Source: Planctomycetota bacterium (GTDB taxonomy: Bacteria > Planctomycetota > Planctomycetia > Pirellulales > Pirellulaceae). Taken from it: 23,864 nt of DNA. A program made the position numbers and the translations under genes. The notes under the pieces were generated by a model. That model made no database searches and was not told the DNA's origin. It worked only from the letters and a program-made list of their open reading frames with translations. The stretch spans positions 1 to 23,864 of the forward strand of contig JAJDEH010000430.1 of NCBI GenBank assembly GCA_029259935.1. Direction: 5' to 3'. Below, piece after piece: positions 7,503 to 16,508 of the stretch. Positions within the stretch are counted from its first letter, which is position 1; every line of letters starts with the position of its first letter.

Positions 7503-8900
7503 TTAAGGTAGTTCGACCGTCTGTTGGAAAGATGGCGTGGACACAGAAAGGTTCAGATCTTCCGATAGCTGGCTGGCGAACGTCTTGATCGTGTCTTCCT
7601 CGCCGTGCGTGAGGAAAACTTGGCGCGGTTTTTCCATATTACCGATCCAGCGCAGCAGATCCTCGCGATCCGCGTGGCCGGAAAAACCGCAGATTTGCGC
7701 GACGCGCGCCCGCACCTTCCACTCTCGGCCGTGGATGCGAACTTCGTCGTTGCCGTCCAATATCTGTCGGCCCAGCGTGCCTTTGCCTTGAAATCCGACG
7801 AACAGTATGCAGCATTCCGGCCGGCCCAAATTGTGACGCAGGTGATGTTTGATTCGCCCCGCCGTGCACATGCCGGAGGTCGACATGATGATGCAGGGAG
7901 TTTTCACTTTGTTGATGTCGCGGGATTGTTGCACGCTGCGGCAAAGCTTCAGGCCGGGGAAATGTAGCGGCGGTTGGCCATCCTGGACGCGTTGCCAAGC
8001 CTGGGAATCGTAATAGGAATTGTTCTTTCGAAAGATCTCCGTCACGTCGACCGCCATCGGACTGTCCAAAAAGACCGGGACGTCGGGAACCCTGTCGTCG
8101 TGGACAAGCTGGCTGATGAAGTACATCAATTCCTGAGCCCGTTCCACGGCGAATGTCGGGATCACCACGTTGCCGCCGTCCGCCAGCGTATCGCGAATCG
8201 CCTGCTCGAGTTGATCGCCGATACTGCCCGCCTCTTGGTGGCTGCGGTCGCCATAGGTCGATTCCATGACGACATAATCGGCCGAGGCAAAGAGCGTTGG
8301 ATCGTGCAACATTGGCTTATCCCATTGTCCTATGTCGCCGGAGAAGATTATTCTTCGCGTCGTCCCGTTCTCGGTGGCTTCAATGTCGAGCATTGCCGAG
8401 CCGAGGATGTGCCCCGCTTCTTGAAAACGAATTCGCAGAGCGTCGTTCAACTCGATCGTCTCGTCATACCCGACGCCCTCAAACAACGGCAAGGCTTTGT
8501 CGACGTCCGCCTCGGTAAACAGCGGTTCGACCGGATGATCGACCTTGCGGCCTTCCTTGCGATGGCGGCGTTTTTTATAGCGGGCGTCTTCTTCTTGAAT
8601 CTCGGCGGCGTCGCGCAGCATGACCTCGGCTAGGTCAACCGAAGGGTGCGTGGCGTAAATCGGTCCTCGAAAACCTTCCCGGACGAATCGTGGGATCAGC
8701 CCGCAATGGTCGATGTGAATGTGCGACAGCAACAGAGCTTTTATCTGATTTGCCGGGATCGGGCAGGGTTCCCAATTCCGCGAAAGGAACTTTCTTTCCT
8801 GGAACATTCCACAGTCGATCATCACGGCGGTTTTTTCGGACTCGAGACAATACCTCGACCCGGTGACTTGGCGCGTCGCGCCCAAAAAATGAATCTTCAC
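7503..8900 (-). CDS. Metallo-beta-lactamase fold / beta-CASP RNA-processing nuclease
   Basis: The 465-residue protein starts at GTG 8900 (MKIHFLGATRQVTGS), the typical N-terminus of this family (YSH1/CPSF73-like bacterial members). The metal-binding HxHxDH is SHIHIDHCG (His60, His62, Asp64, His65). EAGHILGSAML gives His164 and FSGDIGQWD gives Asp189. The beta-CASP region follows with VFLDSPMAVDVTEIF, IIMSTSGMCTAGRI and the late-His motif CGFSGHADRED, then VFLTHGEED. All expected zinc ligands appear present, so an active cytoplasmic RNA endo/exonuclease is likely. The open frame extends to TTG codons at 8906 and 8912, but GGAG lies six bases upstream of the GTG, which decides the start. It diverges from the SGNH gene at 9006 across about 105 bases. 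Confidence 0.92.
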   Translation of the reverse strand: MKIHFLGATRQVTGSRYCLESEKTAVMIDCGMFQERKFLSRNWEPCPIPANQIKALLLSHIHIDHCGLIPRFVREGFRGPIYATHPSVDLAEVMLRDAAEIQEEDARYKKRRHRKEGRKVDHPVEPLFTEADVDKALPLFEGVGYDETIELNDALRIRFQEAGHILGSAMLDIEATENGTTRRIIFSGDIGQWDKPMLHDPTLFASADYVVMESTYGDRSHQEAGSIGDQLEQAIRDTLADGGNVVIPTFAVERAQELMYFISQLVHDDRVPDVPVFLDSPMAVDVTEIFRKNNSYYDSQAWQRVQDGQPPLHFPGLKLCRSVQQSRDINKVKTPCIIMSTSGMCTAGRIKHHLRHNLGRPECCILFVGFQGKGTLGRQILDGNDEVRIHGREWKVRARVAQICGFSGHADREDLLRWIGNMEKPRQVFLTHGEEDTIKTFASQLSEDLNLSVSTPSFQQTVELP

Positions 8901-8906
8901 ATGCAA

Positions 8907-8910
8907 CTCC
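8907..8910 (-). promoter_or_regulatory. Ribosome binding site fixing a GTG start
   Basis: The minus strand has GGAG at 8910-8907, six bases before GTG 8900. It overlaps the alternative TTG codon at 8912, which therefore cannot use it. Confidence 0.6.
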
Positions 8911-9005
8911 AAGAGGGCTATCCGTTACAATTCAAGGATTCCGCCGAGGAAATCAATCTGTCTGAAGTGGGATCTAACTTACTGCTAACTAAACCGAGGC
9001 GCAAG

Positions 9006-10136
9006 ATGAAACGAGTTTTGGTATCGCTGGTGTGGCTCACGCTGCTTGTTCCAACAATAGGTTCAGCGGAAAGACTCAAGGACGACGCGCTGCGGCTGAC
9101 GTTGCCGCCAGAGTTCTACGCCACGCCCGCCGTCGAAATGGGGATCTACTTCGATAACATCGTGCTAACACAAACGCCCTTAAAATACCGTTTCAAGGTG
9201 AAGTGCGATATCGGAAATTCGGAAGCAGGGCGGTGGGTCGTGACGCCGATGGCCAAGGATGTCGGCCGGCATGCCTGGTCCGTCACGGTTAGCGATCCCG
9301 ACGGGAAGACGCTGGCCGAGGCCCGAACGGTCTTGCAAGTGGTTCCCTCAAATGCCGGCGTGGGTGCCGAAATGCGGTTGTTGATCGTCGGCGATAGTCT
9401 GACGCACGCGACCGCTTTTCCGAACGAGATTGCTCGACTGTTTTCCCAACCGGAAAATCCAACCCTGACCATGTTGGGTACGCACAGGCCCAAGCAGGCC
9501 GCCAAGGGGGTCGCGCACGAAGGCTACGGTGGATGGACATGGCATCGATTCGTTTCGCAGTACGAACCGGAGCCCGATGGTACGTATCGCAAACGTAGCA
9601 GCCCGTTTGTCTATTTGAAGGGCGAAGGCCAACCACAACTTGATTTGCCTCACTACTTCGACAAGGAGTGTGGCGGTCAGCGCCCCGACTTCGTCGTCTT
9701 TCTGCTTGGCATCAACGATTGTTTCGGCGCGCCGCCCAACGATCCCGCGGCCATCGACGCCCGCATCGATGCGATGTTCAAGCAAGCCGACGTACTGCTG
9801 GCCGCCTTCCGCCAAGCCGCGCCCACCGCCGAACTGGGCATTTGTTTAACCACTCCCCCCAACTCGCGACAAGCGGCGTTTGAGGCGAACTATCAAGACC
9901 GATTTACGCGATGGGGCTGGAAGCGAATTCAACATCGGCTGGTGCAGCGGCAGCTTGAAAAGTTCGCGGCTGGCCCAAAAGACCGCATGTTTATCGTGCC
10001 GACACAGCTAAATCTCGATCCGGTTGAAGGGTATCCAGCGAATAACGGTGTGCATCCCAACGCGAAAGGCTACCAGCAAATCGGAGCCAGCATTTATTCC
10101 TGGCTAAAATGGCGGGAGGCTGGGCGTGGCCGATAA
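9006..10136 (+). CDS. Secreted SGNH/GDSL hydrolase
   Basis: This is the only convincing plus-strand gene. It encodes 376 residues with a Sec signal peptide (MKRVLVSLVWLTLLVPTIGS-A). Residues about 25-115 form a beta-rich N-terminal region, and the SGNH domain follows. Block I is LLIVGDSLTH (Ser131), block II lies around HEGYGGWTW, block III is LLGINDCFG (Asn237), and block V is NNGVHPNAKGYQQIG (His350). The usual Asp three residues before the His is Asn347. The fold resembles secreted acetyl/xylan-type esterases, common in planctomycetes that use polysaccharides; the substrate is unknown. The frame is open back to 8646, across the start of the divergent nuclease gene, but the ATG at 9006 has GAGG (8996-8999) six bases upstream and begins the signal peptide. 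It converges with the giant protease gene, leaving 31 bases and no obvious terminator. Confidence 0.88.
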   Translation: MKRVLVSLVWLTLLVPTIGSAERLKDDALRLTLPPEFYATPAVEMGIYFDNIVLTQTPLKYRFKVKCDIGNSEAGRWVVTPMAKDVGRHAWSVTVSDPDGKTLAEARTVLQVVPSNAGVGAEMRLLIVGDSLTHATAFPNEIARLFSQPENPTLTMLGTHRPKQAAKGVAHEGYGGWTWHRFVSQYEPEPDGTYRKRSSPFVYLKGEGQPQLDLPHYFDKECGGQRPDFVVFLLGINDCFGAPPNDPAAIDARIDAMFKQADVLLAAFRQAAPTAELGICLTTPPNSRQAAFEANYQDRFTRWGWKRIQHRLVQRQLEKFAAGPKDRMFIVPTQLNLDPVEGYPANNGVHPNAKGYQQIGASIYSWLKWREAGRGR

Positions 10137-10167
10137 GGCGACTCTTGCGGCGAATGTCCCGTCTCGA

Positions 10168-13100
10168 TCAGCTTGGCAACCGCCGCGTGCCGACTTGCAG
10201 CAAGCCGTTGAGGAGATCGTCGGACAGCGGATCGGAATTGTCGTCTTCAAGTCCCAAAACGTGGCTCAGTTCGTGCAGGACCACGGTCAGCAAGTCCATT
10301 TGACCGGTCGCCGCGCTGTCACCGGCCGCTATTAGCCCGTGGGCCGAATCGATGCTGAACTCGTTATTGTCCAGCGGCGTTTCATCCACGAACCATCCAT
10401 ATCCGGCGGCGTCCGCGTCCAGATGGACGAAGGAACCTGATGTTAGCCCTAAAGTGGATCCTTGCAGATCGTTGATTCCGATACGAACGCCGGACAGCAA
10501 ATCACGCTGCGAGGCAGTCAAGCCGCTATTGCCCAGCAGGTCGATGGCGGCGGTTACGATCGGCGCGAGCTGGCTTTCGGTCAGGCGTTGAGTACTCGTG
10601 TTGACGGCGGGACCAGCGGCAGCCTGAAGTGGTGTCGTGGCGGGCCAGTTGCCAATGAGCGGGGTGTCGGTGGCATTTCCGAAACGAAACGTCTTGTCGC
10701 CGGCACCAAAGGCACCGTCGCCGCTGTCGTCGGTGTAGAACAAGTTGCCCCGATGCACGCCGATATCGTCCTTGCCGTCCCCGTTCCAATCGCCAGTAAT
10801 CGGCGTATCGCCCAGGATGCCAAAGCGGAACGTCTTATCGCCCGCGTTAAACGTGCCGTTGCCGGTGAAATCGAGGTAGAACAAGTTGCCTCGGTGAATG
10901 CCAATATCGTCCGTACCGTCACCGTTCCAGTCGCCAATGATTGGTATATCGCCGTTGATGCCAAACCTGAACGCGGAGTCGCCGGCGTCGAAGCTGCCGT
11001 TGGCGTTGGTATCGAGGAAAAACATGTTGGCGCGATGGACGCCGATTTCATCCTTGCCGTCGCCATTCCAGTCGCCCGCGATCGGGGTGTCGCCGACGTT
11101 GCCAAACGTGCGCGTTACGTCTCCCGAATTGAATTTTCCATCGCCCGTCGCGTCGAGGAAAAACTGGTTGCCGCGGTGAATGCCGATGTTGTCATCCCCG
11201 TCGCCATCCCAGTCGCCGACGATGGGCGTATCGCCCGTGGGATTGCCAAAGATCGTAAACCCATCTCCGCCGGACGTACCATTCCAGGCTCCGTCGTCGT
11301 TCACATCCAGGAAGAACTGGTTGCTGCGGTTGATGCCGATGGCGTCGAACTCGCCAATGGTCACGCGGTAATCTTCGACTTCACCATTGGAAGCCAAGCC
11401 CGTCGGGTCCAAGCCGCCGCCCGTGTCCACGCGGAAACGGGCCATCGTGGCACCGGTGGCCGCTCCGGCGGGAACCTGGAAGGAGAGCAGTTGTGTGTTG
11501 GGGCCCGCGGCGTTGACGCCACCCGCCAAGGATCGAATGCTGACCGATCTCGAGTCCGCGCCCGGCGTCACGGTCATCGTTCTTTGAACGACTCCCGCGC
11601 GGTTAATCACCGTGACGGTGTTGTCGCCGAGCGACGAGATGAAGATCAAACCGTCGACGACTCCCAAACCAGAAATATTCGTGACATTGTGGCTGATCGT
11701 GGCCGTGATGCGTCCGTTGCGCGGGTCGATCTCGAAAAGTTGGTTGGTGTTCTGATCGGCGGCAAGCAACCGGTCGGGACCAGAGATCGCGGCCAGACCG
11801 CCCGACAACGGCGCGCCAGGACTCAGCGTGGCGGTAATGCGTTCCGACGATACATCAAAAACGTGTATCTGATTAAACTTCGAATCTTGAACGTAGATAC
11901 GATTGTTCAGCGCCGCCAGCCCATCGTAGAGCCGTGCGTTGTTGGTGCCTGGCAGCAAAACGTCCAAGTCAAAGCTGGCAACCACGGCACCGCTGGCATC
12001 CATCTTGTAGAGGATATCCTCGGTGCCCGCGCCGCCCAGTCCTTCGATGTACCAAATGTGATCTCCATCGAAGGCCAGTCCATTGAGGACGCTGACCGTC
12101 TGCGGCGCGGTCAAGGTTTGGACCACGGCACCGGTTACCGAGTTGATGGCGACAAGCTCGTTCTGCTGCCCATCGCGGTTGGCGGCAATTAAGACCGGCG
12201 TGCTGGACGCCACCGCGCGATCGGTAAACAGTTGCTCGTTCGATTCAAACATGCCGTCGCCGTCGAAATCGATCCAGCCGTTCAGCAGCCCGTCTGCCTG
12301 CGAAATCGTAACTTGGACAATTCCTTGCTGGCCTGGAATCAGCGAGTTTACGAACACAATGCCGTCATCGTCGTTGTTGCCGTCTACATCGTCGCCGGTC
12401 GCCGTCGCATTTGGCTGGCCGTTCTTTTCGCCATCGATCTTGGTTCCCAGAATCGGTCCCGACGACGAAATCGCGTGTCGGGCACCGTCGTTGGCCGCCA
12501 GCGTGGGATAGGGACCATCGGGAGCGTCACCGTAGTCAAATTGGGCTCCGGCCGCGATGACGACAACATGATCCTCGACTTCACCATCGGCGGCTTCGCC
12601 GTTTGGCCCGAGGCCGCCCCTGGAACTAACGCGGAAGCGGGCAAAGGTCGTCCCGGCAACCGTAAACGCGGGCACGAAATAGCTGAACGTGCGGGAGCCG
12701 CCGGCAGGAATAAAACCGCTGGTAACAATCTGCTCGGCACCTGAAAAAATGCCATCCCGATTGAAGTCAATCCAAGCGTCGACTTGGCCCGACGAATTGC
12801 TTACCGACACCGTCGTCGTGGCAACCTGGGATACAACTTGGGCACCAAACACCACGCCGTCTTCGTCGTCGACGCCGTTGACATCGTCGGTTAGGCCATT
12901 GATCAGCGCGTCCGCCTCACGATCGACCAACGAGCCCAGTCGCGGGCCGCCAATCACGTGCCGGGGGCCATTGCTGGCCAATCTTGTCGAATAGTCGTTG
13001 GTGCCATTTCCCGACGTGCCGTCGGGAGCGTCTCCAAAATCCAAGGATTGGATGACAACTTGGTAATCCTCGACTTCGCCATCAGGGGCCGCGCCTAGCG

Positions 13101-16100
13101 GGGACAAGCCCGCGCTGGTACTCACTCGGAATCGTGCATAGGTAATGCCCCCTTGCGCGGTAGCGGGAACATTGAACGCGACCTGAATCTGCGCGTTGTT
13201 CTGCGCGGCGGTTACCTGCCGATTGACGATCCGTTCGCTAAGCGCGAAGACGCCGTCTTGATTGAAGTCGAGCCATCCCGACACGAATGCCGGAGCGGGA
13301 ACGGGCAGATTCGGATCCACCGGCAGCGGCATGCCGGTTACTTTGAAGGAGACCGACGCGCTTGAGTTGGCTTGCAGAGCGGTAAAGAAAACACCGTCGT
13401 CGTCGTCGAAGCCGGCCGCGTCGTCGCCGTTAGCCAGCAGAGTCGGTTGCCCGTCGTTTTCACCGTCCACGCGAATTCCCAAACGGGGGCCGGCGATGGT
13501 GTGGGAAGGCCCCTGGGCACCCGGCTGGAGATTGTTGACCAGTGTTTGATAGTTGCCCGGTCCCGTACCGGGACCCGTGTCGGGCGCGTCGCCGTAGTCG
13601 ACCGCGGAACCAACGGTGACGAGGTAGTCTTCGACTTCCCCGTCCAACCCTCGGCCAGTGGAATCTAAACCGCCGGCTGTCGAAACACGGAATCGAGCGT
13701 AGGTGTTTCCGCCGATCGCCGTGCCGGGAACAATAAAGTTGATCGCTTGGGTGGTGCCCGCCGTCACGAGCACACTGTTGGCGATCTTTTCGTTGGCACC
13801 GAAGAAGCCGTCTTGGTTAAAGTCGATCCAGCCATCCACTCGGCCGTTGGCTTGAGTGACCGTGACGTTCACCGAGCTGTTTTGGGCAATTCCCATCGGC
13901 GTGAATACGACGCCGTTTTCGTCGTCAATGCCAGTCGCGTCGTCCCCGTCGGCCAATGGAGACGGCAGTCCGTCGAATTCAATGTCGACCGAGCCTCCCA
14001 AGACGGGCCCCGTGGCATCGACTCGATGCCGGGGGCCGTCATCGATGATCAAGGTTCGGTAACTGTTCGGTGCGTCACCCCAGTCCTCATTTTGGGAGAT
14101 AATGTAGTCTCCATCGGAAATATCAAAAAAGATGCTGTTGACCGCGGATATCATGATGCGGGCGTTCGCGGTGCTGACGTCGGGAACCGTGATGGTGTGG
14201 GTGCCGTCGTTGGGAGTGCTGGCGGTGATGACCTGCGGGAATGTCAGGCCACCATCCAATGACAACGAAATCATGACGTTCGCTTCGTCGATGCCATTGG
14301 CATCGGTGCCGGCGACGTCCCAAGTGATGACCTGTTGCGACTGGCTGAGCCAAACGTCGCCCACTTGCGGTGAAGTCACTCGGAAAGGCGCGCCGGTATC
14401 GATCACCGTGAGCAACGCGTCGTCGGAGTTGACTCCGCCGCGACCGTCGCGAACCACCGCGCGAAAATTCAAATCGCGATTCGTCGTCGGCAACTGCTCG
14501 CCGAGCGTCGTGGAGTTCGTCAAGATGTCGCTTATTTGAGGGAAGATTCGGGACGGATCGGCGGTCGGCGGGAAGAAGCGGAACAGAGGGCTGAGGCCGT
14601 TGTCAGGAGCGGCAAGATCGCGCTGAGGGCCGAGATCCCGTTCTTCCCAGTCGTAAGTCAGAGGATCGCCGTTCTGGTCGCTGCCGGTCGCCGTCAAGAC
14701 AAACGGCGTGCGGGCGGGAATGATGTAGTCCATGCCCGCATTCACGTTGGGGATTGAATTTTGGGAATTCGTGCGGATGCCAACGCCCGGTATGGTGCCA
14801 TCCACATGTGCCAATATTTCTTCGAGACTGACGGAGTGGAAGTTAGGATCGCTAAACTGTGCGACATTGTCGTTTCCACAGATTCCCGCGTAACCCATGA
14901 TGGTCGTGCCGCTGCCCGGTTCCATGGACGTGGGCGGATTGTTGTTGCCGGGGCTACAGCTTCCCGTATCGCCGTTCCAGGTGTGATTCGCGCCGAACTG
15001 ATGTCCCAGTTCGTGGGATACGAAGTCGACATAGAATTGGTCGCCAATGGGCCGTGTCAGGCCGGTCTCGCCCTGAGCCTTGCGGCTGTTAATGCCGACG
15101 ACACCCAGGCCAGCCAAACCGCCGCCACCCGTGGTGAAGACGTGTCCCACATCATAATTTCCGTTGCCGATGACGGTGTCCACGTTCGCTTGGTTCTCGA
15201 ACAGCAAGGCGAACCCATTATTGTTGGTGTAGGGATCGGTTGCTGGGTCGGTGTACACCAACTGGCTGTTGTTACCGACCAATTGCAGACGGATCGTCAA
15301 CTCCGATTCATAGATGCCCGTGACACGATTGATGGCGGTCACAATGGCGGCTTGCCCCTCGGCCACCGTGGGGGCATTCGCATTGGCACTGTGGAATCTG
15401 GTGTACTCGCCCGTGGCGGCCACGGCAAGTCGATAGGTTCTAATTTGGGTACCTGTCCGCTCGGCCGACTCGGACCCACGTCCGCTAATCAGCAGATCAC
15501 CCAGCACGTTGTCGTCTTGTTCATTGATCTCTTCATGAATATCGTCCGACAAGTCGACATCGGGGCGATTGGTGTAGTCCTCGCGATAGTAGCTGATATA
15601 CGCGCTATCATCCAAATGCCAATACGGATCCACATAGTAACTGCCATCGGGTGACACGACCTGGGCGTGGAAACCCTGGGGCGTCAGATCAAACCGCACC
15701 GAGGCGGACGGGTCGTCGATGCCTTGGCCGGCAAACGTCCGAATCTCGGGGAACTGGGCGGCCAACTCGGGAGCCATGATGGGAGAGTCGACGACCGCGA
15801 ATCGGGCGAAACCTTCGTCGGGCGTGGGCAGCGTGATGATCGTCGAGCCGCCGGTAAATTCCAGCGGCGCGTCCGCGAGGGCGGTCTTGATCGCATTGGT
15901 GTCCAGGGTATAAGCCTCGAAAGCATCGGGCTTGATAATGTTCTGGAAATTCCCATTGTGGGTCGGCAGGTTGTCCAACGTCTCCCAGAAACCATCAGAG
16001 GACGCGTCCAACAGCAGTCGATTCTCCAGAGGTTCAACCTGGAACTTTCGATTTAGTCGCTGCTGCTTAGGGGGTTGGCTACTCAGATAGCGACGCCAAT

Positions 16101-16119
16101 CGTGGAAGTGGATTCCCAT
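10168..16119 (-). CDS. Giant secreted multidomain metalloprotease (reprolysin-like, GEVED, propeller-like, FG-GAP-like, C-terminal HExxH)
   Basis: The protein has 1983 residues. Residues 28-39 (VEPLENRLLLDA) match the LEPR-XLL-type motif at the N-terminus of large planctomycete secreted proteins; there is no ordinary Sec signal. A reprolysin-like peptidase covers about 225-445: zinc motif HELGHQFGANH (His369, Glu370, His373, His379) and Met-turn TTIMGYAG (Met408). Residues about 455-675 are PKD/Ig-like. GEVED domains follow at 679-836, 841-1023, 1027-1188 and 1195-1588. The fourth is split by a five-blade propeller-like block (about 1309-1527). Five FG-GAP/VCBS-like repeats with GDWNGDGKDDIG signatures span 1594-1826. 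The C-terminus (1847-1983) has a second zinc motif, HELSHVLGLED (1949-1959), and ends GTRRLPS. The likely role is an extracellular or cell-surface protease. The ATG at 16119 has GAGG seven bases upstream and its own promoter. Confidence 0.92.
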   Translation of the reverse strand: MGIHFHDWRRYLSSQPPKQQRLNRKFQVEPLENRLLLDASSDGFWETLDNLPTHNGNFQNIIKPDAFEAYTLDTNAIKTALADAPLEFTGGSTIITLPTPDEGFARFAVVDSPIMAPELAAQFPEIRTFAGQGIDDPSASVRFDLTPQGFHAQVVSPDGSYYVDPYWHLDDSAYISYYREDYTNRPDVDLSDDIHEEINEQDDNVLGDLLISGRGSESAERTGTQIRTYRLAVAATGEYTRFHSANANAPTVAEGQAAIVTAINRVTGIYESELTIRLQLVGNNSQLVYTDPATDPYTNNNGFALLFENQANVDTVIGNGNYDVGHVFTTGGGGLAGLGVVGINSRKAQGETGLTRPIGDQFYVDFVSHELGHQFGANHTWNGDTGSCSPGNNNPPTSMEPGSGTTIMGYAGICGNDNVAQFSDPNFHSVSLEEILAHVDGTIPGVGIRTNSQNSIPNVNAGMDYIIPARTPFVLTATGSDQNGDPLTYDWEERDLGPQRDLAAPDNGLSPLFRFFPPTADPSRIFPQISDILTNSTTLGEQLPTTNRDLNFRAVVRDGRGGVNSDDALLTVIDTGAPFRVTSPQVGDVWLSQSQQVITWDVAGTDANGIDEANVMISLSLDGGLTFPQVITASTPNDGTHTITVPDVSTANARIMISAVNSIFFDISDGDYIISQNEDWGDAPNSYRTLIIDDGPRHRVDATGPVLGGSVDIEFDGLPSPLADGDDATGIDDENGVVFTPMGIAQNSSVNVTVTQANGRVDGWIDFNQDGFFGANEKIANSVLVTAGTTQAINFIVPGTAIGGNTYARFRVSTAGGLDSTGRGLDGEVEDYLVTVGSAVDYGDAPDTGPGTGPGNYQTLVNNLQPGAQGPSHTIAGPRLGIRVDGENDGQPTLLANGDDAAGFDDDDGVFFTALQANSSASVSFKVTGMPLPVDPNLPVPAPAFVSGWLDFNQDGVFALSERIVNRQVTAAQNNAQIQVAFNVPATAQGGITYARFRVSTSAGLSPLGAAPDGEVEDYQVVIQSLDFGDAPDGTSGNGTNDYSTRLASNGPRHVIGGPRLGSLVDREADALINGLTDDVNGVDDEDGVVFGAQVVSQVATTTVSVSNSSGQVDAWIDFNRDGIFSGAEQIVTSGFIPAGGSRTFSYFVPAFTVAGTTFARFRVSSRGGLGPNGEAADGEVEDHVVVIAAGAQFDYGDAPDGPYPTLAANDGARHAISSSGPILGTKIDGEKNGQPNATATGDDVDGNNDDDGIVFVNSLIPGQQGIVQVTISQADGLLNGWIDFDGDGMFESNEQLFTDRAVASSTPVLIAANRDGQQNELVAINSVTGAVVQTLTAPQTVSVLNGLAFDGDHIWYIEGLGGAGTEDILYKMDASGAVVASFDLDVLLPGTNNARLYDGLAALNNRIYVQDSKFNQIHVFDVSSERITATLSPGAPLSGGLAAISGPDRLLAADQNTNQLFEIDPRNGRITATISHNVTNISGLGVVDGLIFISSLGDNTVTVINRAGVVQRTMTVTPGADSRSVSIRSLAGGVNAAGPNTQLLSFQVPAGAATGATMARFRVDTGGGLDPTGLASNGEVEDYRVTIGEFDAIGINRSNQFFLDVNDDGAWNGTSGGDGFTIFGNPTGDTPIVGDWDGDGDDNIGIHRGNQFFLDATGDGKFNSGDVTRTFGNVGDTPIAGDWNGDGKDEIGVHRANMFFLDTNANGSFDAGDSAFRFGINGDIPIIGDWNGDGTDDIGIHRGNLFYLDFTGNGTFNAGDKTFRFGILGDTPITGDWNGDGKDDIGVHRGNLFYTDDSGDGAFGAGDKTFRFGNATDTPLIGNWPATTPLQAAAGPAVNTSTQRLTESQLAPIVTAAIDLLGNSGLTASQRDLLSGVRIGINDLQGSTLGLTSGSFVHLDADAAGYGWFVDETPLDNNEFSIDSAHGLIAAGDSAATGQMDLLTVVLHELSHVLGLEDDNSDPLSDDLLNGLLQVGTRRLPS
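10642..11340 (-). repeat. Five tandem FG-GAP/VCBS-like repeats inside the giant protease gene
   Basis: Units begin at IGINRSNQFF (residue 1594), IGIHRGNQFF (1645), IGVHRANMFF (1692), IGIHRGNLFY (1739) and IGVHRGNLFY (1786). The period is 51 residues once and then exactly 47 (141 bases). Each unit carries GDTPIxGDWNGDGxDDIG, an Asp-rich, probably calcium-binding loop. The last units are the most alike, which suggests recent duplication. Confidence 0.85.
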
Positions 16120-16216
16120 CCATATGCCTCGGAAAACGGTGATCCGCGTGAATTAATCGGGCAGAATAGTGTGCGCCCGCGCAAACAGGACGTAACCCCG
16201 GCGCAGGATAAAGTAC

Positions 16217-16245
16217 ATAGTAATAGTGCGAAAACAGGGTGTCAA
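16217..16245 (-). promoter_or_regulatory. Sigma70-like promoter of the giant protease gene
   Basis: On the minus strand a perfect TTGACA (16245-16240) is followed after exactly 17 bases by TACTAT (16222-16217), which matches 5 of 6. The predicted start is about 16210, giving a leader of about 90 bases. The remaining gap up to the terminator at 16441 shows no gene. Confidence 0.7.
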
Positions 16246-16440
16246 ACAACGAGAAAATGCGGTTCGCGCCGTTGGAGCGGCGTTTAGAAGCCCCGCGGCT
16301 AACATCACGTAGGAACGCCTTCGAGAAAGGCAACGCTCCCAATGCGGGATTCCCGTAACAAACCCATGGCACACCCAGCCGAGCCACGCTGAATCCCAAC
16401 TTTGGCGGAAAGTGGTGGAAACTTCCGTTAACCACCATAC

Positions 16441-16479
16441 AAAAAGGGCCCGTTTGCCAAGGTTGCGGCAAACGGGCCC
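16441..16479 (-). terminator. Intrinsic terminator after the beta-helix gene
   Basis: A perfect 13-base-pair stem is formed by GGGCCCGTTTGCC (16446-16458) and its reverse complement (16467-16479), with an 8-base loop. On the minus strand the stem runs straight into TTTTTG (16445-16440). It begins about 29 bases after the stop of the gene at 16509 and separates it from the protease gene downstream. Confidence 0.93.
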
Positions 16480-16508
16480 ATGAAGACCGTTTGGAGATCG
16501 TCGATCCG

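Noticed and set aside
10462..12192. 576-codon plus-strand frame opposite the giant protease gene
   Set aside because: It is antisense to the FG-GAP-like, propeller-like and GEVED-coding region, has repetitive Val/Ala/Arg/Asp-rich text, and no family resemblance. It is open because of high GC at third positions and repeats on the other strand.
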